A program made the position numbers and the translations under genes. From Methylobacillus rhizosphaerae (GTDB taxonomy: Bacteria > Pseudomonadota > Gammaproteobacteria > Burkholderiales > Methylophilaceae): a stretch of 64,000 nucleotides of DNA. Below, one piece after another: positions 44,288 to 52,080 of the stretch; positions within the stretch are counted from its first letter, which is position 1; every line of letters begins with the position of its first letter. The stretch covers positions 62,001 through 126,000 of the forward strand of contig NZ_FZOA01000007.1 in NCBI RefSeq assembly GCF_900187985.1, in the 5' to 3' direction. The notes beneath the pieces were generated by a model. The model saw only the letters and a program-made list of their open reading frames with translations, had not been told where the DNA came from and ran no database searches.

Positions 44288-45520
44288 ATGACCCAACAAC
44301 TTTCCCTGCCAAAAGATAAGATTCGTTTTTTGCTGCTTGAGGGTGTGCACCAGAATGCAGTTGACGTACTGAATGCGGCTGGCTATCACAATATTGACTA
44401 TCGCAAGACCGCCCTGGATGAGGATGTGCTGGTAGAAGCAATCAAGGATGTGCACTTTATCGGTATCCGCTCACGCACACAGATCACCAGCTGTGTGCTG
44501 GATGCAGCCAATAAACTGACTGCCATTGGTTGTTTTTGCATCGGCACCAACCAGGTGGACCTGGAAGGCGCTCTGGAACGCGGGATCCCTGTTTTCAATG
44601 CACCTTACTCCAATACACGCTCCGTGGCAGAGCTGGTCCTGGCGCAGACTATTCTCTTGTTGCGCGGTATTCCCGAGAAGAATGCATTGGTGCACAAGGG
44701 CGGTTGGACGAAATCGGCGGAAGGATCTTACGAGGCACGTGGCAAGACCTTGGGCATCGTGGGTTATGGCTCTATCGGTTCGCAATTGTCCGTGCTGGCA
44801 GAAAGCCTGGGCATGAAAGTGATCTACTTCGACGTGATCGCCAAGCTGCCATTGGGCAATGCGCGCCAGGTCGGCTCCATGGAGGAATTGCTGTCGCAGG
44901 CGGATGTCGTATCCCTGCATGTGCCGGAACTGCCTTCCACCAAGAACATGATGCGTGCTGAGCAGTTTGCGCAGATGAAGCAGGGCAGCATTTTCATCAA
45001 TGCTGCCCGTGGCACTTGTGTGGATATTGATGCACTGGCAAAGGTGATCGAGTCCAGGCACCTCGCAGGGGCTGCGGTAGACGTGTTCCCGGCTGAGCCT
45101 AAGAGCAATGACGAGGAATTCCAATCACCGTTGCGTGCCTTTGAAAATGTCATCCTCACTCCACATATCGGCGGTTCGACGCAGGAAGCGCAAGCCAATA
45201 TCGGTATTGAAGTCGGCGAGAAATTCGTGCGTTATTCCGATGCCGGTTCCACCATCACCGCAGTGAACTTCCCGGAAGTGGCCATTCCACAACAACCGGG
45301 CACCCACCGCCTGTTGCATATCCACCGCAACGTGCCGGGCGTACTATCTGCCGTGAACAGCCTGTTTGCGCGCAACAACATCAACATCGCGGCGCAAAGC
45401 ATGATGACCAGGGGCGATATTGGCTACATGATCATGGATGTCGAAGCTTCAGCCTCCGATGCAGCGATTGAGGCATTGCAGACAGTTGAGGGAACATTGC
45501 GTACCCGTGTGCTGTACTAG
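44288..45520 (+). CDS. serA: D-3-phosphoglycerate dehydrogenase
   Basis: SerA catalyses the first step of serine synthesis, oxidising 3-phosphoglycerate with NAD+. The 410-residue protein has the enteric-type architecture: substrate-binding halves around an NAD-binding domain (GKTLGIVGYGSIGSQLSVLAESLGM), the catalytic motif region VYLHVPELPSTKNMM, HIGGSTQEAQANIGIEV with the catalytic histidine, and a C-terminal ACT domain (GVLSAVNSLFARNNINIAAQSMMTRGDIGYMIMDVE) for serine feedback. A strong terminator follows. SerA enzymes of this class can also reduce 2-oxoglutarate to D-2-hydroxyglutarate, relevant to its divergent neighbour. Confidence 0.96.
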   Translation: MTQQLSLPKDKIRFLLLEGVHQNAVDVLNAAGYHNIDYRKTALDEDVLVEAIKDVHFIGIRSRTQITSCVLDAANKLTAIGCFCIGTNQVDLEGALERGIPVFNAPYSNTRSVAELVLAQTILLLRGIPEKNALVHKGGWTKSAEGSYEARGKTLGIVGYGSIGSQLSVLAESLGMKVIYFDVIAKLPLGNARQVGSMEELLSQADVVSLHVPELPSTKNMMRAEQFAQMKQGSIFINAARGTCVDIDALAKVIESRHLAGAAVDVFPAEPKSNDEEFQSPLRAFENVILTPHIGGSTQEAQANIGIEVGEKFVRYSDAGSTITAVNFPEVAIPQQPGTHRLLHIHRNVPGVLSAVNSLFARNNINIAAQSMMTRGDIGYMIMDVEASASDAAIEALQTVEGTLRTRVLY

Positions 45521-45580
45521 GCACAGGGTTTCAAGCGCTACTTCGCTGTAAAACAGTTTGCAGCACTGCTTTATTGGATG

Positions 45581-45620
45581 CCCCTTCATTCTGGTTGCCA
45601 GAATGAAGGGGTTTTTAATT
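45581..45620 (+). terminator. Terminator after serA
   Basis: A perfect 14-base stem CCCCTTCATTCTGG/CCAGAATGAAGGGG with a 3-base loop is followed by five T. Confidence 0.92.
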
Positions 45621-45648
45621 AAACCGTGTCAAATACTACACCTGTAGT

Positions 45649-46128
45649 TTATTTCTTTCTCGGATCATCCTTGGGGTTGGAGTAACTAATGTCCCAAGGC
45701 CCTGTGGCAATCAGTTCCACGATGGTTTCCTCTTTTTCGGTCCATACGTAATGCGCATGGCTGGCGGGCAACACAAAGCTTTCTCCTACCTTTAGGGTTT
45801 CACCCTTATTCTTGTCCAGGACTTCGCCCATACCATTGCCAAGTTTGCCCTTGAGCACGGTAATGACTTCGGTATAGGGGTGGGTATGTGCTGGTATAGG
45901 GTAATTTGGAGGGAATTTCAGCCAGGCGATAAATACCCCTGGCTTGGATGGGTCGCCAAGAATCAGGGCGCTCTTGGCACCTTTGGGCAGAAGGGGTTCG
46001 TCTTTCCAGTTGATATTAGCCACTTTGTAAGACTGCATCTTGTCTGCCGTCATACGCTCTATCTGATCCTCAGCTTGTGCGCTCAGGGTTGTCAATGCAA
46101 GACACAGGGTGATGAATATGGATTTCAT
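45649..46128 (-). CDS. Periplasmic cupin protein
   Basis: The 159-residue product has a signal peptide (MKSIFITLCLALTTLSAQA) and a cupin fold with motif 1 in PIPAHTHPYTEVITVLKGKLGNGMG (the HxH...E metal-binding pattern is visible as HTH and E) and motif 2 in LPASHAHYVWT. A metal-dependent or ligand-binding periplasmic role is likely; the exact reaction is unknown. ATG at 46128 is preferred with AGGAG 7 bases upstream over a GTG two codons earlier. A partial copy of the TetR operator seen at 48156 lies about 40 bases upstream, so it probably belongs to the same regulon as the neighbouring TetR group. Confidence 0.85.
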   Translation of the reverse strand: MKSIFITLCLALTTLSAQAEDQIERMTADKMQSYKVANINWKDEPLLPKGAKSALILGDPSKPGVFIAWLKFPPNYPIPAHTHPYTEVITVLKGKLGNGMGEVLDKNKGETLKVGESFVLPASHAHYVWTEKEETIVELIATGPWDISYSNPKDDPRKK

Positions 46129-46167
46129 TGCCACTCTCCTCTATTTGATGAATGCACGCTTTACGTG

Positions 46168-46185
46168 TACTAAACAGTTTTTACA
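46168..46185 (-). promoter_or_regulatory. Partial TetR operator upstream of the periplasmic cupin
   Basis: TACTAAACAGTTTTTAC shares the TACTAAAC-N-GTTT core with the perfect palindrome at 48156-48176 upstream of the TetR-linked genes. The left arm is intact, the right arm degenerate. Its place upstream of the cupin start suggests a lower-affinity second target of the same repressor. Confidence 0.5.
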
Positions 46186-46236
46186 ATAACGAATGAAGCT
46201 AGAAATAATACATTTGGTCTTGAGCTCCTCCCTTTG

Positions 46237-46791
46237 TTATTGAGCGGACTTGATCAATGTCTGCACCAGATCTTGCGCGTGCTGAATAGATGGACTGCCT
46301 GGTTGCTGGCGGCCTGTGATCGAGGCACCTTCTATCACCAAGGCCAGCTGCAGGGCTAGTACTTCTGCTTGCTTGATGCCGGCACGTGTCGCCAGGCTGG
46401 CAATCTGCTCGCGTAACTGTCTGGAGAATTCTTTTGCAGTCTGATTGACCGGGTTATCGCACTGTGGAAATTCAACCTCGGCATTCAATGAAGCAAAACC
46501 CTTGAAATTCTTATCGGCAATGACATCCAGTAGTTGCTGCACTAAAGACTCTAGCTCAGCCAGCGCATTTTCCTGTTGCGATGATGCGGAAAGTTTCTTC
46601 CAGAGCTTGGTATCCTGCTCACGGAGATGCTCAATGATCAGCAACTCCTTGGATTTGAAGTATTTGTAGAGCGTGACCTTGGCGACCTGTGCCTGGGCGG
46701 CAATGTTGTCTACGCTGGTGGAGTTGAAGCCTTGACGCGAGAAAAGATCGGCCGCGGCTTCAAGAATGTAATCGCGCATTCTGGATGACAT
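46237..46791 (-). CDS. TetR-family transcriptional regulator
   Basis: The 184-residue protein has an N-terminal TetR helix-turn-helix: YILEAAADLFSRQGFNSTSVDNIAAQAQVAKVTLYKYFKSKELLI. The C-terminal ligand domain is unremarkable. The ATG at 46791 is chosen because AAGGA lies 5 bases upstream. It is the last gene of a three-gene unit (exported protein, membrane protein, regulator) whose promoter carries a perfect palindrome, so it probably represses its own operon and the nearby cupin gene. The inducer is unknown. Confidence 0.88.
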   Translation of the reverse strand: MSSRMRDYILEAAADLFSRQGFNSTSVDNIAAQAQVAKVTLYKYFKSKELLIIEHLREQDTKLWKKLSASSQQENALAELESLVQQLLDVIADKNFKGFASLNAEVEFPQCDNPVNQTAKEFSRQLREQIASLATRAGIKQAEVLALQLALVIEGASITGRQQPGSPSIQHAQDLVQTLIKSAQ

Positions 46792-46799
46792 ATAAATCC

Positions 46800-47579
46800 T
46801 TATATCCTTGAGATAAATCGTTGCTTGATCTGGGCTTTGGGATAGCACTCCCAGGCACGTTGTTGTTCATACCAGGACAAGAAATTGGCCAGTTTCTGGT
46901 TATCGATATTAGGGTTGTTGGATAACCTAGAATGCACTACCTCTAGGTAGACCGGTATCTGTTCCTTGGGCATGCTAAAGAAATTGGGGGTAGGGCAGAT
47001 GCCAGTTTCCATGCTTTTGCGCAAGGCAAACGCCTTGAGCAGCAAGTCCGGCGCTATGCTTGTGGTGGCGAGTTCGTAGCCGGCATCCTGCTGAGCATGG
47101 TGGGTGGCTTGTGGCTGATTATTAGGCCAGAAATACACTGCCAATATCACGGTGGACAGGCCTGCTGCTGCATAACCGCTAGTGCGTATGGCTTGATTTA
47201 GTCTTGTTACTCTGGAAGGCTTTGCTTGCGTAATGACTGCGCTGGCTGCACTTTGTGCAGCGCGTAGCGCACCCATTCCGGGATTGCGTAACTCCTCTGC
47301 GATAGCACCTTGTAGCAGGATCATCATCTGGTGTACGACAACGGGAGGATGCTGCAGTTTGGCCACGGTGGCTAATGTGAGCAGATGGGCAGTGAGTACT
47401 GGACAGGCATCCAATAGATTCAGGTTGTTGGCGTGTGCCTGGCAGACCGCTGTGCGTACACCTGGCGCCTGCAGCCAGGTTTCCAGCAAGCTGTACAAGG
47501 CGAGCATCTTGGCGCTAGGTTGAGGGCCAGCCTGCTCTATCATGCGAATCAGCCAGGCACTATTGAGGCATTCCATCAT
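46800..47579 (-). CDS. Membrane protein of unknown function
   Basis: The 259-residue protein is not recognised. It has no signal peptide; residues 1-115 look like a helical cytoplasmic domain (WLIRMIEQAGPQPSAKMLALYSLLETWLQ), there is one membrane segment (TSGYAAAGLSTVILAVYFWP) near 131-150, and the C-terminal 100 residues (MPKEQIPVYLEVVHSRLSNNP, FLSWYEQQRAWECYP) would be periplasmic. Topology is like an anti-sigma factor or a transmembrane adaptor, but no motif confirms that. It lies between the exported DUF2380-like gene (16 bases) and tetR (8 bases). Confidence 0.7.
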   Translation of the reverse strand: MMECLNSAWLIRMIEQAGPQPSAKMLALYSLLETWLQAPGVRTAVCQAHANNLNLLDACPVLTAHLLTLATVAKLQHPPVVVHQMMILLQGAIAEELRNPGMGALRAAQSAASAVITQAKPSRVTRLNQAIRTSGYAAAGLSTVILAVYFWPNNQPQATHHAQQDAGYELATTSIAPDLLLKAFALRKSMETGICPTPNFFSMPKEQIPVYLEVVHSRLSNNPNIDNQKLANFLSWYEQQRAWECYPKAQIKQRFISRI

Positions 47580-47595
47580 GTGGCGTTATCCAATA

Positions 47596-48120
47596 CTAAT
47601 TTTTAGCATGAAGCGCATCTAAGCGCTGCTTCACTACCTGGGCTAGCTTCTCAGCGGTGCGTATGGTGGTGCGCTCATCTGTCCATGAACTTTCGAGTTG
47701 TGCGGAGTTGGACATCACCACAGTCTGAGTATTGATATCGACGATGATCAGCCGGGGATAGACAAACAAATAGGTAGGTTTGAGTGCTACGCCTATGACT
47801 AGGTAGTCAGCTCCCATTTCTTTATTGAGCTCGATGGCGGTGCCCACATTATCGTAAAGATAAGTGGGGGAGTGTTTCTCAATTTCTGCTTGTACTTTCG
47901 TGTCTACAGGTATCACATTGACTCCCTGATTCTTCAAGCTTTCCTTAAATGTGGTCGAGAGCAAGGCGATGCGCTGGAGTTCTTCAGGGGCATTGGGCAG
48001 GTCGGTCATGTCATTCAGTTCAAAAGCCAGGACGATGATGCTGGGGTTAGCGTTGGCTGCTGATGAAATGAGAACCCCTAAGAGCAGGAGTGCTTTCAGT
48101 GATTGCAACAGTTGGTGCAT
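47596..48120 (-). CDS. Exported DUF2380-like protein
   Basis: The 174-residue product has a signal peptide (MHQLLQSLKALLLLGVLISSAANA) and a mature part that matches DUF2380-like periplasmic proteins: IIVLAFELNDMTDLP, LLSTTFKESLKNQGVNVIPV, LNKEMGADYLVIGVALKPTYLFVYPRLIIVDINTQTVVM, and DERTTIRTAEKLAQVVKQRL. The ATG at 48120 has GGAG about 6 bases upstream. The fold recalls periplasmic beta-propeller accessory domains, but no function is known. It is the first gene of the TetR operon. Confidence 0.78.
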   Translation of the reverse strand: MHQLLQSLKALLLLGVLISSAANANPSIIVLAFELNDMTDLPNAPEELQRIALLSTTFKESLKNQGVNVIPVDTKVQAEIEKHSPTYLYDNVGTAIELNKEMGADYLVIGVALKPTYLFVYPRLIIVDINTQTVVMSNSAQLESSWTDERTTIRTAEKLAQVVKQRLDALHAKN

Positions 48121-48155
48121 TGGTTCTCCGTGATCAAACAAAATGATGCAAACAC

Positions 48156-48196
48156 AATACTAAACTGTTTAGTATTAATATGTACTTTATAGTACA
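48156..48196 (-). promoter_or_regulatory. TetR operator (two palindromes) and promoter of the TetR operon
   Basis: Positions 48156-48176 form a perfect inverted repeat of arms AATACTAAAC and GTTTAGTATT around one base. A second palindrome TGTACTTTATAGTACA lies at 48181-48196. On the minus strand a promoter-like pair TTGCAA and TACTAT (16-base spacing) ends inside the second palindrome. A repressor bound here would block the operon at 48120. Confidence 0.65.
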
Positions 48197-48632
48197 CTTT
48201 TTAAAAATGTTTGCAAAGTAGTATTCAATATGGATAGTGGGTAGGAAAAATTTAAAAGGTGAGATGGGGATGGTGTGTTGTCGGATACCGTGTGGCGCAT
48301 GGATTGCCTTGAGTCTGGAAGCACTAGCTTTTACTTTATTGCTAGGTAGGTGACACGTGAATGGAGCAAGCGGTAAATCAATCAAAGCTGTCCAGGCATC
48401 TGGGCTGAAAAGGCCGTCAATGAAGCCGAGTATCCTGGTGCTGCGATAAGGCTATCACTATGGTTGGGAGTGCAGTCTATGCTGGCAGAATAATGCAGCA
48501 GGTACCTGGCCCGGCCCATACGGACATGAGCTGAAATCGTGTCGGTACGATTTGGTGTCAGGTCCTGCAAAGCCAGGGCAACCAGCGACATTCACGGATG
48601 TCGTGTAGTCTGCTTACCCTGGCGGGGATAAG
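48197..48632. other. Intergenic stretch without a supported gene
   Basis: Two overlapping short minus-strand frames (48134-48385 and 48382-48591) occur here but have no ribosome site, no recognisable sequence and unusual composition; I do not accept them as genes. The section 48380-48620 is more GC-rich than the rest and may be a decayed coding remnant, but no family is readable. Confidence 0.4.
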
Positions 48633-50282
48633 CTACATTCCTATGTAGGTTGGGCCACCACCACCTTCTGGTGTGCGCCAGTTGATATTCTGCAGTGGAT
48701 CCTTGATATCGCAGGTTTTGCAGTGAATACAATTGGAGGCATTGATCTGCAACCGCTGATTGCCCTCGGTCGTGACGATTTCATACACTCCAGCAGGGCA
48801 ATAGCGTTGTTCCGGTGCATCGTACTGTGGCAGGTTGATGTCGATCGGGATGCTCTGGTCGCGCAACACCAAGTGGCAAGGCTGGTCTTCTTCATGCATG
48901 ACATTGGTGAGATAGACTGAGGAGAGTCTGTCAAAGCTCACGACACCATCCGGCTTGGGATAGGCAATGCTTGGGGTGCTTGCTGCCGGCTTGAGGCATT
49001 CGTGATCGGCTTTGCCATGGGATAGTGTCCATGGAGTAGTGATGCCGAATGAGGCCAGCCACATTTCCATGCCGCCATAAATGCTGCCGAGGATATTACC
49101 TAGGCGGGATAGGGCCGGCTTGACATTGCGCACTGCCTGTAAGTCTTTCCATATCCATGAATTGCGGATTTTTTCCGGGTAGCTTTCCAATGTGGCGCCG
49201 AATATTTCTTGCGCCAGAGCTTCCACCACGGCCTCTGCCGCGAGCATGCCCGACTTCATGGCATTGTGTGAACCTTTGATACGCGGCACATTCATGAACC
49301 CGGCAGTGCACCCGATCAGCAAACCGCCAGGGAAGGCCAGGCGTGGGATGGATTGCAGGCCGCCTTCGGTCAAGGCGCGGGCGCCATAGCTCAAACGCTT
49401 GCCGCCTTCCAATAATGGACGGATGGCAGGGTGTGTCTTGAAGCGCTGGAATTCCTCGAACGGGCTCAAGTGAGGGTTGCTGTAGTTGAGGTGCACCACA
49501 AAGCCGATGGCGACGGCGTTTTCCTTGAGGTGGTAAATGAATGAGCCGCCCCCGGTACTATTGTTCAACGGCCAGCCTTGTGAGTGCTGCACCAGCCCAG
49601 GTTTGGATTTTTCCGCTTCGATCTGCCAAACCTCCTTGAAGCCAATGCCGAACTTCTGTGGCTCGGATTGCGCGCGGAGCTGGAAGTGTTCGGTCAGGTC
49701 CTTGGTAAGTGAGCCGCGCGCGCCTTCGGCGAACAAGGTGTAGTGCGCGCGAAGTTCCATGCCCAGAGCAAAACCAGGTTTCTCGTTGCCTTCCTTATCG
49801 CGCCCCATATCCCCAGTAATGACACCTTGCACTACGCCTGCTTCGTCGTAGATCACCTCGGCAGCGCTGAAGCCTGGATAAATTTCCACGCCCAGGGCTT
49901 CTGCCTGTTCACCCAGCCAGCGGCAGACATCGCCCAGGCTGACAATATAGTTGCCGTGATTGTTCATGAGTGGTGGCATGAGTTTGGTCGGCAGTGTGAA
50001 GCTCTTTTCCTTACTCAATACCAGAAAGTGATCATCTGTGACCGGCGTATTGAGGGGAGCACCTTTTTCTTTCCAGTCTGGAATCAGCTCATTGAGTGCG
50101 ATCGGGTCGATGACGGCGCCGGAAAAAATGTGCGCGCCGACTTCTGCGCCTTTCTCCAGGACGCATACGCTGATTTCGCGCTCTTGCTCCTGGGCCAGCT
50201 GTTTGACACGGATCGCTGCAGACAGGCCAGCTGGCCCTGCACCTACGATCAGTACGTCATAATTCATTACATCGCGTTGCAT
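48633..50282 (-). CDS. Electron transfer flavoprotein-ubiquinone oxidoreductase
   Basis: ETF-QO is a membrane-associated FAD and 4Fe-4S enzyme that passes electrons from reduced ETF to ubiquinone. The roughly 549-residue protein has an N-terminal FAD fold (YDVLIVGAGPAGLSAAIRVKQL), a middle region with GGLLIGCTAGFMNVPRIKGSHNAMKSGMLAAE, and a C-terminal ferredoxin motif (INASNCIHCKTCDIKDPLQNINWRTPEGGGGP). The start at 50282 (MQRDVMNYD) has GAAAG upstream and matches the usual N-terminus better than the in-frame ATGs at 50321 or 50267. It is 10 bases after the LysR gene and faces etfB-etfA across it. Confidence 0.94.
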   Translation of the reverse strand: MQRDVMNYDVLIVGAGPAGLSAAIRVKQLAQEQEREISVCVLEKGAEVGAHIFSGAVIDPIALNELIPDWKEKGAPLNTPVTDDHFLVLSKEKSFTLPTKLMPPLMNNHGNYIVSLGDVCRWLGEQAEALGVEIYPGFSAAEVIYDEAGVVQGVITGDMGRDKEGNEKPGFALGMELRAHYTLFAEGARGSLTKDLTEHFQLRAQSEPQKFGIGFKEVWQIEAEKSKPGLVQHSQGWPLNNSTGGGSFIYHLKENAVAIGFVVHLNYSNPHLSPFEEFQRFKTHPAIRPLLEGGKRLSYGARALTEGGLQSIPRLAFPGGLLIGCTAGFMNVPRIKGSHNAMKSGMLAAEAVVEALAQEIFGATLESYPEKIRNSWIWKDLQAVRNVKPALSRLGNILGSIYGGMEMWLASFGITTPWTLSHGKADHECLKPAASTPSIAYPKPDGVVSFDRLSSVYLTNVMHEEDQPCHLVLRDQSIPIDINLPQYDAPEQRYCPAGVYEIVTTEGNQRLQINASNCIHCKTCDIKDPLQNINWRTPEGGGGPTYIGM

Positions 50283-50292
50283 GCTAAAACTT

Positions 50293-51219
50293 TCATGGAA
50301 TATACGGTATGTTGATTTCATCGCTGCGCTGCACATTATGCGTCAACGAGCGACAGTGATTCAGGAATTCACGCACGGCAGTCGTCTGGTACTTTTTCTT
50401 GTGCCAGACAAACATGAACTGGCGTTTCAGGTCCAGTTCCGGAGTTTCGATTGCCACCAGGTTGCCGCGGGCAATATCATCCTTGAGCGCCAGTCGCGAG
50501 ATGCAGCCAAGCCCGAGTCCGGACTCCACTGCGCGCTTGATGGCTTCAGTATGCTCCAGCACCAGCCTGACATTGAGCTGGGTATGATGATGCCTCAACG
50601 CATGATCAAAAGTTTCCCGGGTGCCGGAACCATCTTCCCTCAATATCCAGTTTTCCTGCAGCAGATCATGCAATGTTGCGTTTTTCTTCTGCGCAAGAGG
50701 ATGCTGGGGAGTGCAGAAAACAGTGAGTTCATCCTCTATCCAGGGTTCAACTTCCAGCTCGGGATGATGGCAGTCACCTTCAATCAGGCCGATATCCAGG
50801 TCATACTGGGCGACCTGGTGCATGACTGAATTTGTATTCTGTACATGCAACTGCACCTGGCAATCCTTGTGCTGCCTCATGAAAGAGCCTATGAACAGGG
50901 CAGCGAGGTAGTTGCCTATCGTCAATGTAGCGCCTACTTTTAGCAAGCCAAAGGCGGATTTTCCCTGTAAAATACTCTCTATTTCAGCGGCTCGATCAAG
51001 CAGGGCGGCAGCCATGGGCAGCAGACTGCGTCCGAGTTCGTTGAGTTTCAGCACTTTACCCATGCGGTCAAACAGTTTGCAGTCAAACTGTCGTTCCAGT
51101 TCGGCAAGTGCAGTGCTCGCAGCAGACTGCGACAGGGACAATGCCTCAGCCGCGCGGGACACATTCTCCAGGCGTGCAATGGCAACAAATACTTCCAGTT
51201 GTCGTAATGTATGCTTCAC
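50293..51219 (-). CDS. LysR-type regulator of the ETF locus
   Basis: The 308-residue protein is a LysR regulator with an N-terminal helix-turn-helix (LENVSRAAEALSLSQSAASTALAELERQFD) and a periplasmic-binding-protein-like effector domain (LRVGATLTIGNYLAALFIGSFM; ESGLGLGCISRLAL). It resembles the CysB/YeiE-type group, without a firm ligand. The start is a GTG with no recognisable ribosome site; a 15-base palindrome abuts it instead. It is co-directional with ETF-QO and divergent from etfBA, so it likely controls both. Confidence 0.86.
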   Translation of the reverse strand: MKHTLRQLEVFVAIARLENVSRAAEALSLSQSAASTALAELERQFDCKLFDRMGKVLKLNELGRSLLPMAAALLDRAAEIESILQGKSAFGLLKVGATLTIGNYLAALFIGSFMRQHKDCQVQLHVQNTNSVMHQVAQYDLDIGLIEGDCHHPELEVEPWIEDELTVFCTPQHPLAQKKNATLHDLLQENWILREDGSGTRETFDHALRHHHTQLNVRLVLEHTEAIKRAVESGLGLGCISRLALKDDIARGNLVAIETPELDLKRQFMFVWHKKKYQTTAVREFLNHCRSLTHNVQRSDEINIPYIP

Positions 51220-51220
51220 C

Positions 51221-51235
51221 TGAGAATGATTCTCA
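51221..51235. promoter_or_regulatory. Palindrome at the LysR start codon
   Basis: TGAGAATGATTCTCA is a perfect 7-1-7 palindrome lying one base upstream of the LysR GTG. It fits both the T-N11-A-like symmetry of LysR sites and the degenerate 7-1-7 pattern of Fur boxes. It is placed where bound protein or RNA structure would interfere with LysR expression. Confidence 0.5.
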
Positions 51236-51273
51236 TATCGATGTGGTAGATATGTGATATAGTAATAATTGAT

Positions 51274-51302
51274 TTAACAGATATTTTACCGCCGATTAAA
51301 AT
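51274..51302 (+). promoter_or_regulatory. Strong sigma-70 promoter for etfB
   Basis: TTAACA and TAAAAT are separated by 17 bases; each matches five of six consensus positions. The -10 ends 31 bases before the etfB ATG. Confidence 0.7.
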
Positions 51303-51333
51303 ATGCGGCAAATTATGGAGTGGGATCGCGAAT

Positions 51334-52080
51334 ATGAAAGTTTTAGTTGCTGTCAAACATGTGGTTGATTACAACATCAAGCCACGTGTGAAGCCTGATG
51401 GTTCTGATGTTGATATCGCAGGCGTCAAGCTCAGTATCAACCCGTTTGACGAAATTGCTGTGGAAGAAGCTGTGCGTCTCAAGGAGCGCGGTGTTGCGAC
51501 CGAAGTGATTGCCGTAACCATAGGCAAGGCCAATAGTCAGGACAGTCTGCGCCATGCATTGGCGATGGGCGCGGATAAGGCCATCCTGATCGAGACCGAG
51601 GCAGAAATGCAGCCTCTGGGTGTTGCCAAGCTGTTGAAGTCTGTGGTCGAGCGTGAGCAACCTGGCCTGATTATCCTGGGCAAGCAGGCTATTGATGATG
51701 ATCTGGGACAAACCGGTCAGATGCTTGCTGCACTGGTCAATGTTGGCCAGGGGACATTTGCCTCTATCATTGACATCAAGGGTGATGAAATTGAAGTAAC
51801 GCGCGAAATTGATGGCGGTACTGATGTAGTCGCCCTCAAGCTGCCGGCTGTGGTGACCACTGACCTGCGACTGAATGAGCCGCGTTTTATCAAGCTGCCC
51901 AACCTGATGATGGCAAAGAAGAAACCTGTCGAAACCATCAAGGCTGATGATCTGGGTGTTGATTTCAATCCTCGCCTCAAACAGCTGAAAGTGGCTGATC
52001 CTGAGCCTCGCAAACCTGGTATTAAGGTGGCGAATGTGGCTGAACTTGTTGAAAAACTACGTCTTGCGGAAGTCCTGTAA
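51334..52080 (+). CDS. etfB: Electron transfer flavoprotein beta subunit
   Basis: EtfB pairs with EtfA to form the soluble FAD/AMP electron carrier that collects electrons from flavoprotein dehydrogenases. The 248-residue protein starts with MKVLVAVKHVVDYN and has the signature DEIAVEEAVRLKE, AMGADKAILIETEAE, GKQAIDDDLGQTGQMLAA and VTTDLRLNEPRFIKLPNLMMAKKKP. It overlaps etfA by one base (TAATG). Promoter and divergent LysR regulator are upstream. Confidence 0.97.
   Translation: MKVLVAVKHVVDYNIKPRVKPDGSDVDIAGVKLSINPFDEIAVEEAVRLKERGVATEVIAVTIGKANSQDSLRHALAMGADKAILIETEAEMQPLGVAKLLKSVVEREQPGLIILGKQAIDDDLGQTGQMLAALVNVGQGTFASIIDIKGDEIEVTREIDGGTDVVALKLPAVVTTDLRLNEPRFIKLPNLMMAKKKPVETIKADDLGVDFNPRLKQLKVADPEPRKPGIKVANVAELVEKLRLAEVL

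Noticed and set aside
48134-48591. Two overlapping short minus-strand frames (83 and 69 codons)
   Set aside because: No ribosome site, no family resemblance, and the first runs through the TetR operator; more likely non-coding.
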